From Struthio camelus (lineage: Eukaryota > Chordata > Aves > Struthioniformes > Struthionidae): a DNA stretch of 64,000 nt. Location of the stretch: contig NC_090967.1 of the NCBI RefSeq assembly GCF_040807025.1, positions 5,082,001 to 5,146,000 of the forward strand, written 5' to 3'. A program made the translations under genes and the position numbers. Position 1 is the stretch's first letter. Every line of letters begins with the position of its first letter. This document shows positions 44,901-56,690 of the stretch, one piece after another. Below the pieces are notes generated by a model. The model saw only the letters and a program-made list of their open reading frames with translations, had not been told where the DNA came from and made no database searches.

Positions 44901-47900
44901 ATCCGCATTAGTGTGATCTCCCCCTGACAGCGGGGCTAGTGAATCACGTGCACGTATAGATGCCATGTGTGTCAGGCCAGGAATTACAGCGGAGGAGCAG
45001 GCGTCAGCAGGAGCAGAGCTCCGATTTCCCGCACAAAGCTGGAACATTTCTGCCTGCCCGCCGTGAAGCAGGTCCTCCACCGGGCCCAGCCAGGAGTACG
45101 CACGGTCCCTGGGTCTGTCCAGTGCTGTGGGCCCCCAAAAAGTGCAACAAGGTGTAACAGAGGCTTGTTTAACTGCCCCCATCCTGATTTCTCCTTTCCT
45201 GATCTGCTGTCCTTTGGCCTTTTGCCCAGGAGTTGCACTTAACGTTTCAAATGGGCCAAATGGATGTATGAGCTGTGGTAACAGTCGCTCGCTGAGAAAC
45301 GGGAGCAGAGAAGCAGGAGGAAGAGTTTACAGTGGTAGAAAATGGATGCGGCAGTGCTGGAAGATGGTAGCATTACTCCAGCTTACACTCATCTCTGGCT
45401 GCCGTGCTTCTGCCAGCACCAGGGAGCAAGGCCAGCATCACTTCCCGATTGCCCGTGTGCTTCCTGATCATCAGCACCCGCTTACCAGGGTGCAGCCGAT
45501 GGGGCCTTTCCGCCCCAACCCTCAAAGCAGCAGCGCAGTGCATAACGTGCTCCCCGATGGACTCTGGTGCACCCAGCCACAGCGCCAGCACTAACAGTTT
45601 TAGCTCTTAATTCCCTTTTAGGCACCTGACTGCCCACGGGTTCTTTAACACTTCTTCGATGGCGAGTTGCAAACTTCAAAAAGAAGTGGTCTGAGTTCAG
45701 CTCTGCAAGGGAAGAGATCTGAAACCTTATTACTGGCAGCTTTGGGCCAGTGTCCCCACTGGCAACACCACCTCCTTTCCCTGCAGGGCAGTCAGCAAGT
45801 TGCTCAAGGCACCAGGGTTAATATCCTTTTCGGATTCTTATCCAGCCTAATAGAACTGGGGCTACTGCTATCACTCACAGATATTTCAAATCCTTCCTCT
45901 TAATCCTGACAAGCTCTTACCCTTGATAACTTCAGTGGGACTTTTACCAGAGCAAAGACTGTCAAGTCAGATTCTCGAATGAGAAGAAAAGCAAAGCAGG
46001 AAGGGAAGTTCAAGGTTTTTCCTTGGTACTTTTTATGGATGTTCACAGCTGGAAACTGGATTTTTTTCCTTCTGATTATCTAAATGATGGATGAGTCAAA
46101 CGTCCTGAGAAATGTTTCCAGAGCCAGACACAAATGACAGAGGCTGAGCAAAGCCATCAGGGGCTGAGAAAAGACAGAGAAAGAAGACTTAGAGAGCTGA
46201 TAGGGAAATAAAAGGCTCAGCAGGAAGAAAGAAAGAGGTTTCAGAGGGAAGCAGAGATCATGTACTTTATGAAGCTTATACATAGAACAAGTTTATACAT
46301 TTTTAATTAATGGATATTTAAGCACGTTGTAATTATCAGTGGTTGTAGGTTATCTCAGACAACAGGTTGCTTGTGACCGCAGTGTATTAGGTGGTAGCTC
46401 TTTAAATTCTTTGGAAACCTTTTGTGGTGCTCAGTCTCCTGTGACACAGATTATCTCAGCTTTCATTAAAAATGAGGAGAACATTTCTATACTCTCTCCA
46501 TGGCAGAAAACCTGGAAAACACGAAGCTGAAAACCACTAAGGCAGTAAAGGACCAGGCCCTGATTTAAGCCATTCCGATTGCTGCAGATGCTCTTGCGCT
46601 GGGGAGGGAAGAGGCTTGATCGATGACTTGCAGCAGTTAGGGCAAGCGCTGCTGTTAAGCGACGAGCTCTTGCCAGGATCTGAGCCAAGGGAGGCAATGA
46701 GCAGCGGAGGCAGAAGATGTGAACTGCTCTCATGAAGAACTGGCAGCAGCTCTTAAAAGGGGGGCAGATGGTGCCATAGGATCCCTCAGGACCCCAACTT
46801 GTAAATAGGACGGATCTTTCTTTGCCCAGCTTAGCCTCATCCAGCCCAGTGCCACATGAAGCTTCATGAGCAAGTATCCCCCAGGGGAGCTAATATCCAT
46901 GGTCCAACCTAACCCTCTACCACTTTTCTTCTCCCAGGGTGCAGAGACTCACCTTTTCACCCAAGAAGGGCACTGAGGGTCACCACCTGAAAATCCGCAG
47001 CATCTCTGGGAGGACCCGCGAGCCTGTGGCCACTGCAGGACATGACGGTAGCAGTCAGAGTCCTGCCAGTAAAAATTGGGTTCAACCTGTTTTTGGAGAG
47101 GGTGGTACCTGGATTTACTTCCCACAAAGTAAAGGCTGCACAGGTACTGCTTCCATTGTAAATTTTATAAAGCTTGCGTATACTCTGTAAGCCTAACTTA
47201 GATCCTGATTATACTTGAAACAAGCCCATAAATCCAATGTATTTTTTTTTGCAAAGGCAGCCAAAGTTCTGCTATTATTTATTTAGATGCATCTGGGAGC
47301 TTACAAATTTGCAAAGATTTGCCAGCACAAATATTTTTTTAAAAAATGTTTCCCCCTTCCCTGTAAATATTCTGCCTCTGGCTTTTGCAGGGGAACAAAA
47401 AAAAAAAAAGATATTTTGGCCAAAGTAGGAAAAAATGAAAATCTGTAAACATTTTATAGAAATCATCAAATAGAATTTTATCTCATTTTTTATAGAGAAG
47501 CAGGGCTTTCTTTTCTCTTCAGCATCTGTGGAAAGGTCAATATTCCTTCTATAAAACCTTCAGTAACACGTTTTTTTACGTGGATATGCCCACTTTCCAT
47601 GGAAAGTCAATACAAACACTCAGAGCAATTGCTGAACAGAATAGGAGGGATCAAAGCGGACTTCTTGAAAAGTAGAGCTCATTTTTTTTTCCCATGCATA
47701 CTTGAATACATTCAGTGTTGCAAACCACCATGATTCATCACAAGCCTCATGGTACGTCCTGCTTTTCTGACGGCCCTAGTTCTGGAGTTTATATGATTTT
47801 TATGAAGTGTCCTTTTCTTATTTTTTAAAACTTCATAGGATTGAAGAGAACTTGCAAATCTAACCCTTAGTTATCTAAATTGCTCGGAGTCAGAAGGTGA

Positions 47901-48235
47901 GTAAAAAAAGAATTGCACATTTATTACTGTTTTAATAATCTTGATGATTTTAAGCCAATTACTGTGTGTTATTTTGAGGCTGTAATGTGTTTTTCAAATG
48001 TTTTGGGGTCTCAGAGCCAAATGGACTCAGTGGAGCTATTCAGCAAGTCACATCCAGGTCACTGACTTCCAGAAAGTCATTGTGGCTGGGGCTGGTTTTA
48101 GGGATAATCAGGGCTGTCGCCTGAAGACTCATGAAGGGGACGGAAGCAAAGGGGGGAACCCCCACTAGACATGATTAAGGAGCAGGATAGATCATCCTAT
48201 CTGTTGATAAGAGGAAGAACTGGTCCCCGCTATGG
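44901..48235. other. No gene recognised
   Basis: An exon-like string begins at 46938 after CTTTTCTTCTCCCAG and stays open for 84 codons to 47190, but no donor precedes its stop and no family is evident. A run of 13 A lies near 47398-47410. A repeat-like phrase CTTCAGTGGGACTTTTACCAG occurs near 45930. The remainder is AT-rich and unassignable. Confidence 0.45.
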
Positions 48236-48239
48236 CCCT

Positions 48240-48345
48240 TGTACTGAGAGTCCTGTGAGTTACACCAGCACTAGCTCTCATTTATATAAATTGAAGCAGA
48301 GTCTAATTCCTTAAAGGCGTGATCCAGCCCCCACTGAGATGTGAA
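48240..48345. repeat. Possible fossil interspersed repeat
   Basis: GTCCTGTGAGTTACACCAGCAC and, after an AT-rich gap, AGGCGTGATCCAGCCCCCACTGAG resemble modules of the palindrome-like family. The copy is very decayed. Confidence 0.35.
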
Positions 48346-50574
48346 ATTGCTTCAACAGAAACAGGACCTGACCTTAACCGAGAGACAAGCCAGGACCTGG
48401 AGCAGCCCCAACTGCTTGACACAGGCACAGACACGCCGGCAGCCACTCCTCACCCTGCCTCAGTTTGGATCGCAGTCAGTTCCTGGGAGAGAATAGAAAT
48501 TCATCATGATGAGCCGAGTGGGAGGTTTGGCTCCGTAGCACTATTTAATGCCTGATAATCCCTCATCCCAATTTGCTTCAGTTTATTAGATGTCCCTGGA
48601 AACAGGCGTGATGGAAATAGCGTGGAAACAAGAGAGCAAGTGGAGCAGTCAATTCATGCTCTCTCCATTAATGGATTCATCAGGGAGAGCAGAGCTGGCA
48701 TCACATGGACACCTCCACTTCTCTTCCTAGCTCCACGCTGAGAGCCCAAAGTCATCCTCACACTGCAGCAAAGAGGGGCCACTTTTTCATCAGGTTTGGA
48801 GGGGGAATCAAGCTGGCCACGTCCATGACTGTCAGCACCAACAATCCTCCCATGGTCACAGCAATAGCCCCAGTTTGGGCAGAAAGGTGCAGATTAAACT
48901 CACTGAACTAAGCTGATTGCATCTGGAGATACCTGATGGGATGTTTTGTCCCTCCAACCAGCCTTTATGCTTCACCATTGCCACTTGGCTTAGATGATTT
49001 TCTTTTAGTAGTCTAGTTAGAAATGAGGTTGCAAAGGAAGGATGTGACCCATAACAGAGATTTCTGAGTCACATTCTCACTTCCCCCTCATGCCTCTTAG
49101 GCCTCTAATAAACTGCAAAGAGGTATTAAGAAAACACTAAGAACCCTTTATCTGCTGAGATTCAAGAAGTGGTACAGTGAGCAGGCAATAGTAGACTCCG
49201 TATATTTGCGATACGTCCCTGCAGGCAGCAACCAAACAAGGGAGGCCAGAAGTTCAAGTGCTCAGGACATGGACTGCCCAGGTCAAGTGGCCAGGGGTGG
49301 GTAGGAAGCAGGTGAGTGGTGGGTTAGGTTGGGTGAAGGCTTCTTACCCAGACAGTCTCCCAGGAGGCATTCAGCCATGCCCATGCTTCATTCCCTGTGA
49401 AACCCAGGGGGAATTAATCAGCTTCCACTTGTGCTTTAAGACATCTTCTACATCATCCCCCAACATGTACTGTATCGCGTGGGCCAGATTAAATAGCAGA
49501 TGTTAAGTAGCAGCATGCGGATGGGAAAAGAAAAGGGGCCACATCCCACTTCTGCCTGTGACGTCCCTGAATCTAACACCAGTTCTGCAGACAACTGCAG
49601 GTAATGGGAAAATCAGGCCTAGGGAATCAACAGGCAAACATCCCCCCAAGGCAAAGAAATCAATGCAGAAATCAAGTAGAGGTTAAAAACACATATGTAG
49701 AACTAATTACAGAAAGAAAGCTGAGCCTGGAATGTATGAGAGCCCTTGATAAAGGAAATAGCTCCACCAGGTAAATGGAACAGTTGGCCTCAATGGCTTG
49801 GGTTATTTATTTTATTTTTTCTTTTTCTTCATGTAGGTCAGATGTCTTCCCGAGGGGGTTTCTCTTAACCTCCCTCTTAGGATCTTGATTACACACTCAA
49901 CACAGATTAACAGCAACAACAGGTAATAGAACAGTTAGAGCAAAGGAAACCTCGGAGGAAAACACAATGCACTTAGACCAGAACAAATAGCAATGGGTTC
50001 GTGGGGAAGGAAAATCAATGTGGGTGATATTTATTACAGTCTTTATGGAGGGAGATGGGACTCAACCAGAGCCCATTTAGAATTCTGTTCTGCTTGGGTT
50101 TTGCCATAAACAAAAATAATGAGTCCAGCCCTTCATTACAGTTTTGTGCCCAGAACATTTTAATTAGGGTTAGGAAGATAGAAGGGAGAAAAAAAGTGAA
50201 AAAAATAGGGAGGAAGAAAAGAAGTGAGAAAAATCTCCAGCTAATTCATAATTTAGTATCTGTTCTCTTCAGGCTTCTGTTGGATCTTCCAAGAGCAACA
50301 TCCCCTTTCATTCAGATTGGGTAGTTGCTGTTCAAACGGCCTTTTGATGCCACACATGAAGAGAAAACAAACAACCACGAGCAGGGAGGAGAAGGAAAAA
50401 AAGAAGGCAAACAATGCAATATGTATAGAATCTAGCACAACACAGCATCCCACACTGGGAAGCAAAGCCCAGGCGCAGTGACTGTAATTCAGCACGAGTG
50501 GGAACATACTAGACAAAGGGCGAGCAGAGGAAAGACATATTGTGAGTAATCATATCCTCCTCGCTCTCACCTAC
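48346..50574. other. No gene recognised
   Basis: This is purine-leaning mixed sequence. A strong donor-like AGCAG/GTGAGTGG lies near 49310 without a supported upstream exon. No named repeat, RNA gene or open frame above 90 codons of interest. Confidence 0.5.
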
Positions 50575-50850
50575 TTGCCTTCCTGCGTACACACACATGC
50601 ACAGCAAGGTGTGCACAGACACGCTCAGGGCCGCGCAGCAGGACACGTGGGAGTGCTCCCCGCTGTGTACACTCACATACACATGCAGGGACCTAACTGT
50701 GATCCCCATGAAGGGCTGTGCAGCCCTAAGACCACAGTGTGGAGTACAGGAGCCAGTGCCATGCTGTCTGATGAAAAGCAATTTGTCACTCACTCTTCCC
50801 CATGCACGCACACAAATTCAAATACGTATGTGTGTTTGTGTGCAGGTGTC
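50575..50850. repeat. Degenerate CA/TG-rich region
   Basis: Interrupted CA runs (CACACACATGCACAGC, CACTCACATACACATGC, CACGCACACAAA) are followed by TG runs (TATGTGTGTTTGTGTGCAGG) about 200 bases on. The purine-pyrimidine alternation is Z-DNA-prone. A plus-strand 141-codon frame here is rich in His/Thr/Cys because of the repeat and is not credited. Confidence 0.5.
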
Positions 50851-50996
50851 TGCAAAGACGCACAGAATGTGTTCTCCCTGCTTGATCCTTCCTGTTACGT
50901 GATGGACTCTGCTCAGACGTGGTGGAGATTGGTAGCACTGAGATTGCACTCCAGTCAAGGAATTTGAAATCTGATTTGAGGTGAGTCGTGCTCACA

Positions 50997-51018
50997 ATTA
51001 TGAGCTCCAGCTCATAAT
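50997..51018. repeat. Perfect 10-bp palindrome with 2-base spacer
   Basis: ATTATGAGCT, CC, AGCTCATAAT: a nearly continuous 22-base inverted repeat capable of forming a cruciform. It lies 16 bases after a TTTGAG/GTGAGTCG donor-like site. Confidence 0.9.
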
Positions 51019-51569
51019 CAAATTATTTCAGTTATGGCAGGGAGAGGGAAGAGAAACAGAGTAGGGGAAATAATAGCGACTGTCTAGCAAAGATAAGCCA
51101 GACTAGGCAAAATTTTAATTTTGATTCTGTTTAGCACACCAAACAAAGAGAGACGTAATTCCATCCACCTGTCCAAATCAGAGAAAATTACTCTCACTGA
51201 TGGTGCATAATTCAGGTGTGATAAATCATTAAAACTGGATAGAAATGGTAACATCCCATTATTTGATGCTATTGATAATAAGCCTGTTCGGGAAAGGGAG
51301 ATCCTCTGAGTTTCTTTGCAAATGGAGTTGTGGATCGGCTGTGAAGCTCTTCAAAAGTTCATAAGTCTCTTTGATAATGGACAATATTTCCAGCCTTGAC
51401 TGCCTGCTGCCATCTTGTATCTCCCCATCATCCTTGCCCAGACTCAACTCCAGACTGAATTTTGAGCCTCCTCCTCAAGCTCACGGCTGTGTCCCCTTGC
51501 TCCAAAGGGTGGCTGGGATGACTCCAAACCCAGTCCAGGCTGTAAGGCAAAGCCCTGCCCTGCTCGCCC

Positions 51570-51680
51570 CCAGCTCCATCAGCAGTTTGCTGTGTCATCT
51601 TGAGCAATCACCCTGGCTAGACATTTCCCCTTTCATATCAGATGGTACATACCGGTGTCCTCATTAACCTTATTAACTAA
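51570..51680 (+). repeat. MIR-like SINE fragment, forward orientation
   Basis: CCCCAGCTCCATCAGCAGTTTGCTGTGTCATCTTGAGCAATCACCCTGGC, then CATTTCCCCTTTCATATCAGATGG, follows the MIR order AGCTCTGCCACTTGCTGTGTGACCTTGGGCAAGTCAC...CAGTTTCCCCATCTGTAAAATGG. About 110 bases are recognisable. Confidence 0.6.
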
Positions 51681-54324
51681 TGAGCCAAACTGATCACACG
51701 CTGCCGATGAGACTCGCATTGAGTCTCAGAAGGGGAGAATTGCTCCATTAGCCTGCGGTAATCTGTCCAGCGTGATCAAAGGTCTCTTTCCAACAGTCGC
51801 TGGCACAGCAGGGGCTAGAGGAGACCGAACCAGGCTCAGTGCTTAGAAAACAGAGGTGCAGGTGAAACACAAGGAGATGAAATCAGGATTGAGAGGAGAC
51901 TATTTCCTGCTCTGTGAAATTAGTGCCTTTCTGAAAGGGGGCGCAGGAAGTTTATGGCACATCCTTGATTTGGCATTTTCCCCGCTGCTCCATTCACTTT
52001 GGGTTACCCTGCAGAAGTGGAGGAGTAATCACAACGTCAGAGACAACACAAAGACAAGAAAAAAGTCTCCTTGGGTTAGGGAAGAAGGGAAACCTGTGGC
52101 TCAAGCTGTGGCTCTGTAGGAGCTGGGGAAAGCTGCAGCTTTCTGCAGCCACCTAGAGCTTAATTGCCACTTAAAGGAATTATCTTCAGCCTTTATCCCT
52201 AAGAAAAACAACTGTTTGTACAGAGCAGACAGACAGATAGGAAAGCAGGTTGGAAATTGCTTTCTAGGCCTGCTTCCCCTTCTTTCCCCATGCTCAAAGT
52301 GAAAGAAAAGAGAAACAAAATGCAGTCAACCAGGACAAAGAGGAGAAGAGTCCTGAGCTGGACTGGCCAGGGCATCATTCTTATGTTGTCTGTCAGGGGA
52401 GCTTCTTGTGGCTTTTGGTGTTATCATGATTAATATTTTTAGGAAGTTCTCCTAGCGTTTGATAGCCCAGTACTTTCATTGGGGTTCTGTCAGGAAGACT
52501 ATATCTTTTCTCTCCTTCAAAGGAAAAAGGAAGCTCTTTTCTCTTTAATATATACCAAGAATAACTCCTGGATGAAATGAGCTACTCACTGGGTGAGAGA
52601 AAGGCACTGTGCTGACAGGCTTGAAAACTGACAACTTACTATTAAACTACAAAAAAGTCACTTCTGAGAGACGAGGGAGGCTTAGCGGCAGGGGACTCTG
52701 CTTCCAGCATCCTGTTGCTGTGCTGAAAGCTTCAGAGGAAGTTGTAGGGAACCAGAACTGGACAGTTTTGTCCTAATGTGCCCAGAGCTTAAACTAAACC
52801 TAGCTTAACCCTCTAACCTTTTTTTGTGCCCTCTTCATTGTTGTGCAGTCTCACCTTCTATCTTCATGTCCAGACTCCCTTCTGAACATCTCTCCAAGCA
52901 CTTGGTACTGAGTGATCCAGGCCTTCCTCCGGTGTACCACACTGCAGCAATATGGAAGGATGCCCCACGGTAAGAATGAATTTCAGTATTTAAGGCTGTA
53001 AACCAAGGCTCCAGTTACTCATTCTTCCTTTTTTCTCCTTTTTTTTCCTAATTTTAGTGTCTCATTAGCCTGTGGGCGGCTCTCCCTACTCACAGCTCTA
53101 TCTCACATCTTCCTTATGTCCCTCTCCACTCAGCCATCTCCATACCCAACCATCCATGCTCCTCATCTGCTACTTTGCCAGCATATGTCTTTCAACCACT
53201 TGCTTTTAGAAGCAGCAAAATCACGTAAAATAAAATAATCAAGATTCTTTCCCATACAGCGCAATCTCCGATTCACAATCAGGAAAGGTCACCAAAGGCT
53301 TTGCATTTAAAAAAATTTACTTTCTGATTTTTTCATAATGAAATACTTTTATTCCAAGCATTCAGCATTACCTGAACACGCCCTGGGAAGCAGAGCAGAC
53401 GGTCATAAAGTCCTCAAACTATCTATCAGCATAAAAAGGGATTGTTTCAAGGGCAGCATTGGGTCACTAAGACACGTTCTAGACATTCACGTCCCAAATG
53501 GGTAACACTGTCATTTTGGAAGAACCAGTGTTTTAGGAAGTAATACATTACCTGGAATAACCACTTCCCTGGTCAGAAAGTACCATACCTAGCAGTTTCT
53601 TGCTTTCGTTTTCTTGACCTTGATCTTCAGCTCACGTATATCAGCATCTGTTTACAGAAGTCAATTGAGATACATCTGTTTATGTGAGCTAAAGATCTGA
53701 CTCAAGACTCAGGCTATATTACAAACAAGTTTCAAAGAGATTCTTGGCAAACGAAGAAGGAAAATAAAAATTTTTTTGTACTCTGAAATTTCCCAGGAAT
53801 AAAACGAATCCACAGTCAAAACTATTCAAATTAACATTTCAGGAGATCAGTCCTCTATTAGTGCATTTCTTTTTAAATAGACAGAGTTTGCAAATATACT
53901 CTGGGTTTATAGGCTAACCTGTTCTATTGCCATCGTGGCCAAATCTAATTTCTGACATAAAACCCATCTCTGTGTTCACAATGAGAGTCTGACATCCGTG
54001 CTGAAATGGATAGGATTCTGCCCAATATTGATATGCTTTAGTTAGGAGAATAACTTAATAAGAGGCTTATCAAGATCCTAGCGGCTCTTGAAGCCAAGTC
54101 GCATGCATATTCAAGTTTGTAGATCAGCTGTAAACCCACCAAGAACATTTGATCTTTCAGAATACAAGATCAGATTCAAGCCTAGTGTCTCACATCCAGG
54201 CTCACATAAAGCAATGCCGTACCCTGGGGACAGCAGTTCTCAAATCAATGAGACTAGTCACTCAGTAAAGCTCTGCACCGCACAATCCAGTCCACAGCAT
54301 TTATAACTAAAGCTTGCAGCTACA
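51681..54324. other. No gene recognised
   Basis: AT-leaning sequence with unusually few open frames (none of 60 codons or more between about 52160 and 54080). CCCCACG/GTAAGAATG near 52970 is a good donor-like match preceded by several AG sites after pyrimidine tracts, but the frames between them give no recognisable protein. Confidence 0.5.
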
Positions 54325-54430
54325 AGCTTGGGCCTGATTCTCCACTGCACAGTGTGAAGAGTAAATTACAGTTATCTCCACTTTTAAGGTCCTTGCCTTG
54401 AAGAGTTTTATTCCTGTAAAAGCAAATTAT
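54325..54430. repeat. Possible fossil interspersed repeat
   Basis: CTTGGGCCTGATTCTCCACTGC, then GAGTAAATTACAGTTATCTCCACTTT, resembles a decayed GGGCCTGATTCTGC...TGTAAATC copy. The match is partial. Confidence 0.35.
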
Positions 54431-55349
54431 TCCCCCTACCCTCAGTCGTTTTGAATTACTGGAGCAGAAGATGTCTGTGCAATTGTGATTCTCTCTTGTC
54501 TCTGCATTTGGTGGTCCTATTACACCCACCTCAGTATAGGTTTAAAACCCTGGTATCCAATTCTTGTGTGACTAGGATCATTTGCAGTCAGTGAGTAAAA
54601 AAAGTGATGCTGCTGAGACTCTCCAAGGAGCTTGGCAAATTGGCTTTAGCTGATTCACTAAGATTACATGCACTTTACAGTCCAATACTGCCCATGACTG
54701 CGTATGGTGCATTCTTGCAGAGAGCTGGGATTGGACTGGGACTCAGTTACTCCTCATTTCTATTATCTGCCTCCAAGTCACACGTGCCAACTTCACTGAC
54801 GTGGATAAAATAAGCCTTTGGTACACAGCTAACAGAGTTATAGAGGCTGTGAGTAGTGAGTGAGCTGGAGTCTCTTTTGCTTGTGTATCAAAACCACAAC
54901 TGTCAGGTGCATCCTGGCTGCAGGCATTTATTCCAGGTGATGCTGTAAAAAACAGAAACAAGATAGCAAGACTTTTGCATACCACAGAGGCTCTGCAGTG
55001 CCAGCAATGAGAAAGCTTTCACAAATTAAGCACAGCTGACCTGCAGGAATAAGCCTAATCAAGATTAAACCATGATAATCACAGCTCTTTGAAAGCCTCC
55101 ATTTCATTGAAGGATCTTGAATAGCTTTATAAAATTGGGCAAGTATTTATTGTAAAATCTTACAGGTAGGAACATCAAGGCCCTGAGAGATAGTGGTTGG
55201 CAGGTTTGGGCACTGGCTGAGGTCCACGTGAGCTTTGCTGCTAATGACCCAGCAAAAGGTTGTTGCACATGTCTCAGGTAGAACACCTAGCCATGGAGGC
55301 AATCATAAACAGGGGCCACTTGTGAAAATCTTGCCAGAGTAGCTTCTTT

Positions 55350-55400
55350 AGGATCCCACGGGAAATCAGTGGCAGAGAGAGAAATAGAAACAAGGATGGC
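55350..55400 (-). repeat. MIR-core fragment
   Basis: GGATCCCACGGGAAATCAGTGGCAGAGAGAGAAATAGAAAC matches the reverse-oriented MIR core GGTCACACAGGAAATCAGTGGCAGAGCCGGGAATAGAACC closely over about 40 bases. Confidence 0.5.
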
Positions 55401-55874
55401 TGGCCACACCACCCCCATACCTCTTCTCACCAGGAGACAGAGTGCAGGCCAGAGTTTGTGATATTCTGACTTCAACCGCTAGCTAGTCCCTTGAAATAAG
55501 GGTGTTCAGGCAAACAGTTATCCAACTTTCAGAGAGCTCTTTACCCTTCAAATGTTCCCTATAGCAGTTATTATCACGTTTTCCTAATTACCACCACTAT
55601 TTGTGTTGGAATAATGGCTTTGTCTCTCCGTAGATCCCCTCCTGTTAGGGCTTTTTTTGTTAGCGGATCGTCGTCTTCTCCTCTTTTTTAATTAAGATGT
55701 ATTTTACTAATTATCCAAAGAGAAATGTGAATACAGATTAAAAACCAAATTAGGTAAGGAGCTGGGGTAAGTGAGATCCAAGGGAAGAGCCTGACATGGC
55801 TGTGCTCTTACTCAGACATTGTGCTTTGCCAGTGACTTTCATCCAGCGTGTCTAGTTTGCTACGGAGAGATTAG

Positions 55875-56010
55875 TTAGCTCTCTCAGTTTCCCCATGAAG
55901 AGTGCCCCATGAGCAGATGGCTCTTGTGGCCAGCGGCAGAGGCACACAGAGGTGAAGTAACTTGTCTGCAGGGCCAGAGCGTGACCCAGTTTCCTGTTAG
56001 ATGCATCAGT
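55875..56010. repeat. Two MIR-like fragments in opposite orientation
   Basis: CTCTCAGTTTCCCCATGAAG (forward-oriented MIR string) is followed about 55 bases later by GAGGCACACAGAGGTGAAGTAACTTGTCTGCAGGG (reverse-oriented string). Either two independent insertions or an inverted duplication. Confidence 0.5.
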
Positions 56011-56469
56011 GAAGCTTATGGCTCCCTCCTGACCATCTGAACTGAGCAAGAGCTGAAGTAGCAACACTGGCAATATTTTGGTTACCTACTGAAAGGTCTC
56101 CTAACCACTGCTGGTGGGAAGGGAATGAATTCAGTGTACTTTGGGACAATTAGAATAGTTGTTGCAATGCTCTGTTTTCCCGTGGGTTCAGTCCTACTGC
56201 TCTTTATTGTAAACGCAGAGGAACAGGGAGCAAATCTAAGTGACTCCAAAACCAAGCTTGGCGCTTTCAGACTCATCATTTAGATTCTGAAAATGCTGGT
56301 GAGAGCAGGGCTTATTTGTTGATATCTGTTTTTTATTTGTCTGAAAAGGCTAATCAGCTATCAGGATGCAGAGGCAATTGTTTAAATGCAAAGAAAAAGG
56401 AGGAAATTGTTCAAAGCTATTCAGATGAGGTAGCATGGTTTGCGTTTTGATGTCAGTGTGCAGCCAACT

Positions 56470-56690
56470 GACAAATGCTGAGCCAGAGTCTGGTGTAAAT
56501 CCAGATGAATGCCATTAGATTCAACAGACTCACTTCCCATTTATCCTGATGTAACAGAGAGCATGATATTTCCATTTAGATTTACATTAGATTTGTTTCC
56601 TGTTTTCTATAATTCAGTCAGTTTCCATTGTGTACGAAAACAGCCGAGGCCAGATTTGATCTCATTTGCATTGGATGAAAACAGTTGTTT
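56470..56690. repeat. Fossil palindrome-like repeat, one or two copies
   Basis: GAGTCTGGTGTAAATCCAGATG, CCCATTTATCCTGATGTAACAGAGAGCATGATATTTCC and TTTAGATTTACATTAG, then GAGGCCAGATTTGATCTCATTTGC. Both outer modules of the family are present, but spacing is longer than usual, suggesting a nested or double insertion. Confidence 0.45.

Noticed and set aside
50542..50967. 141-codon plus-strand open frame
   Set aside because: Much of it is translated CA/TG simple repeat (His/Thr/Cys/Val), and its end lacks splice or family support.
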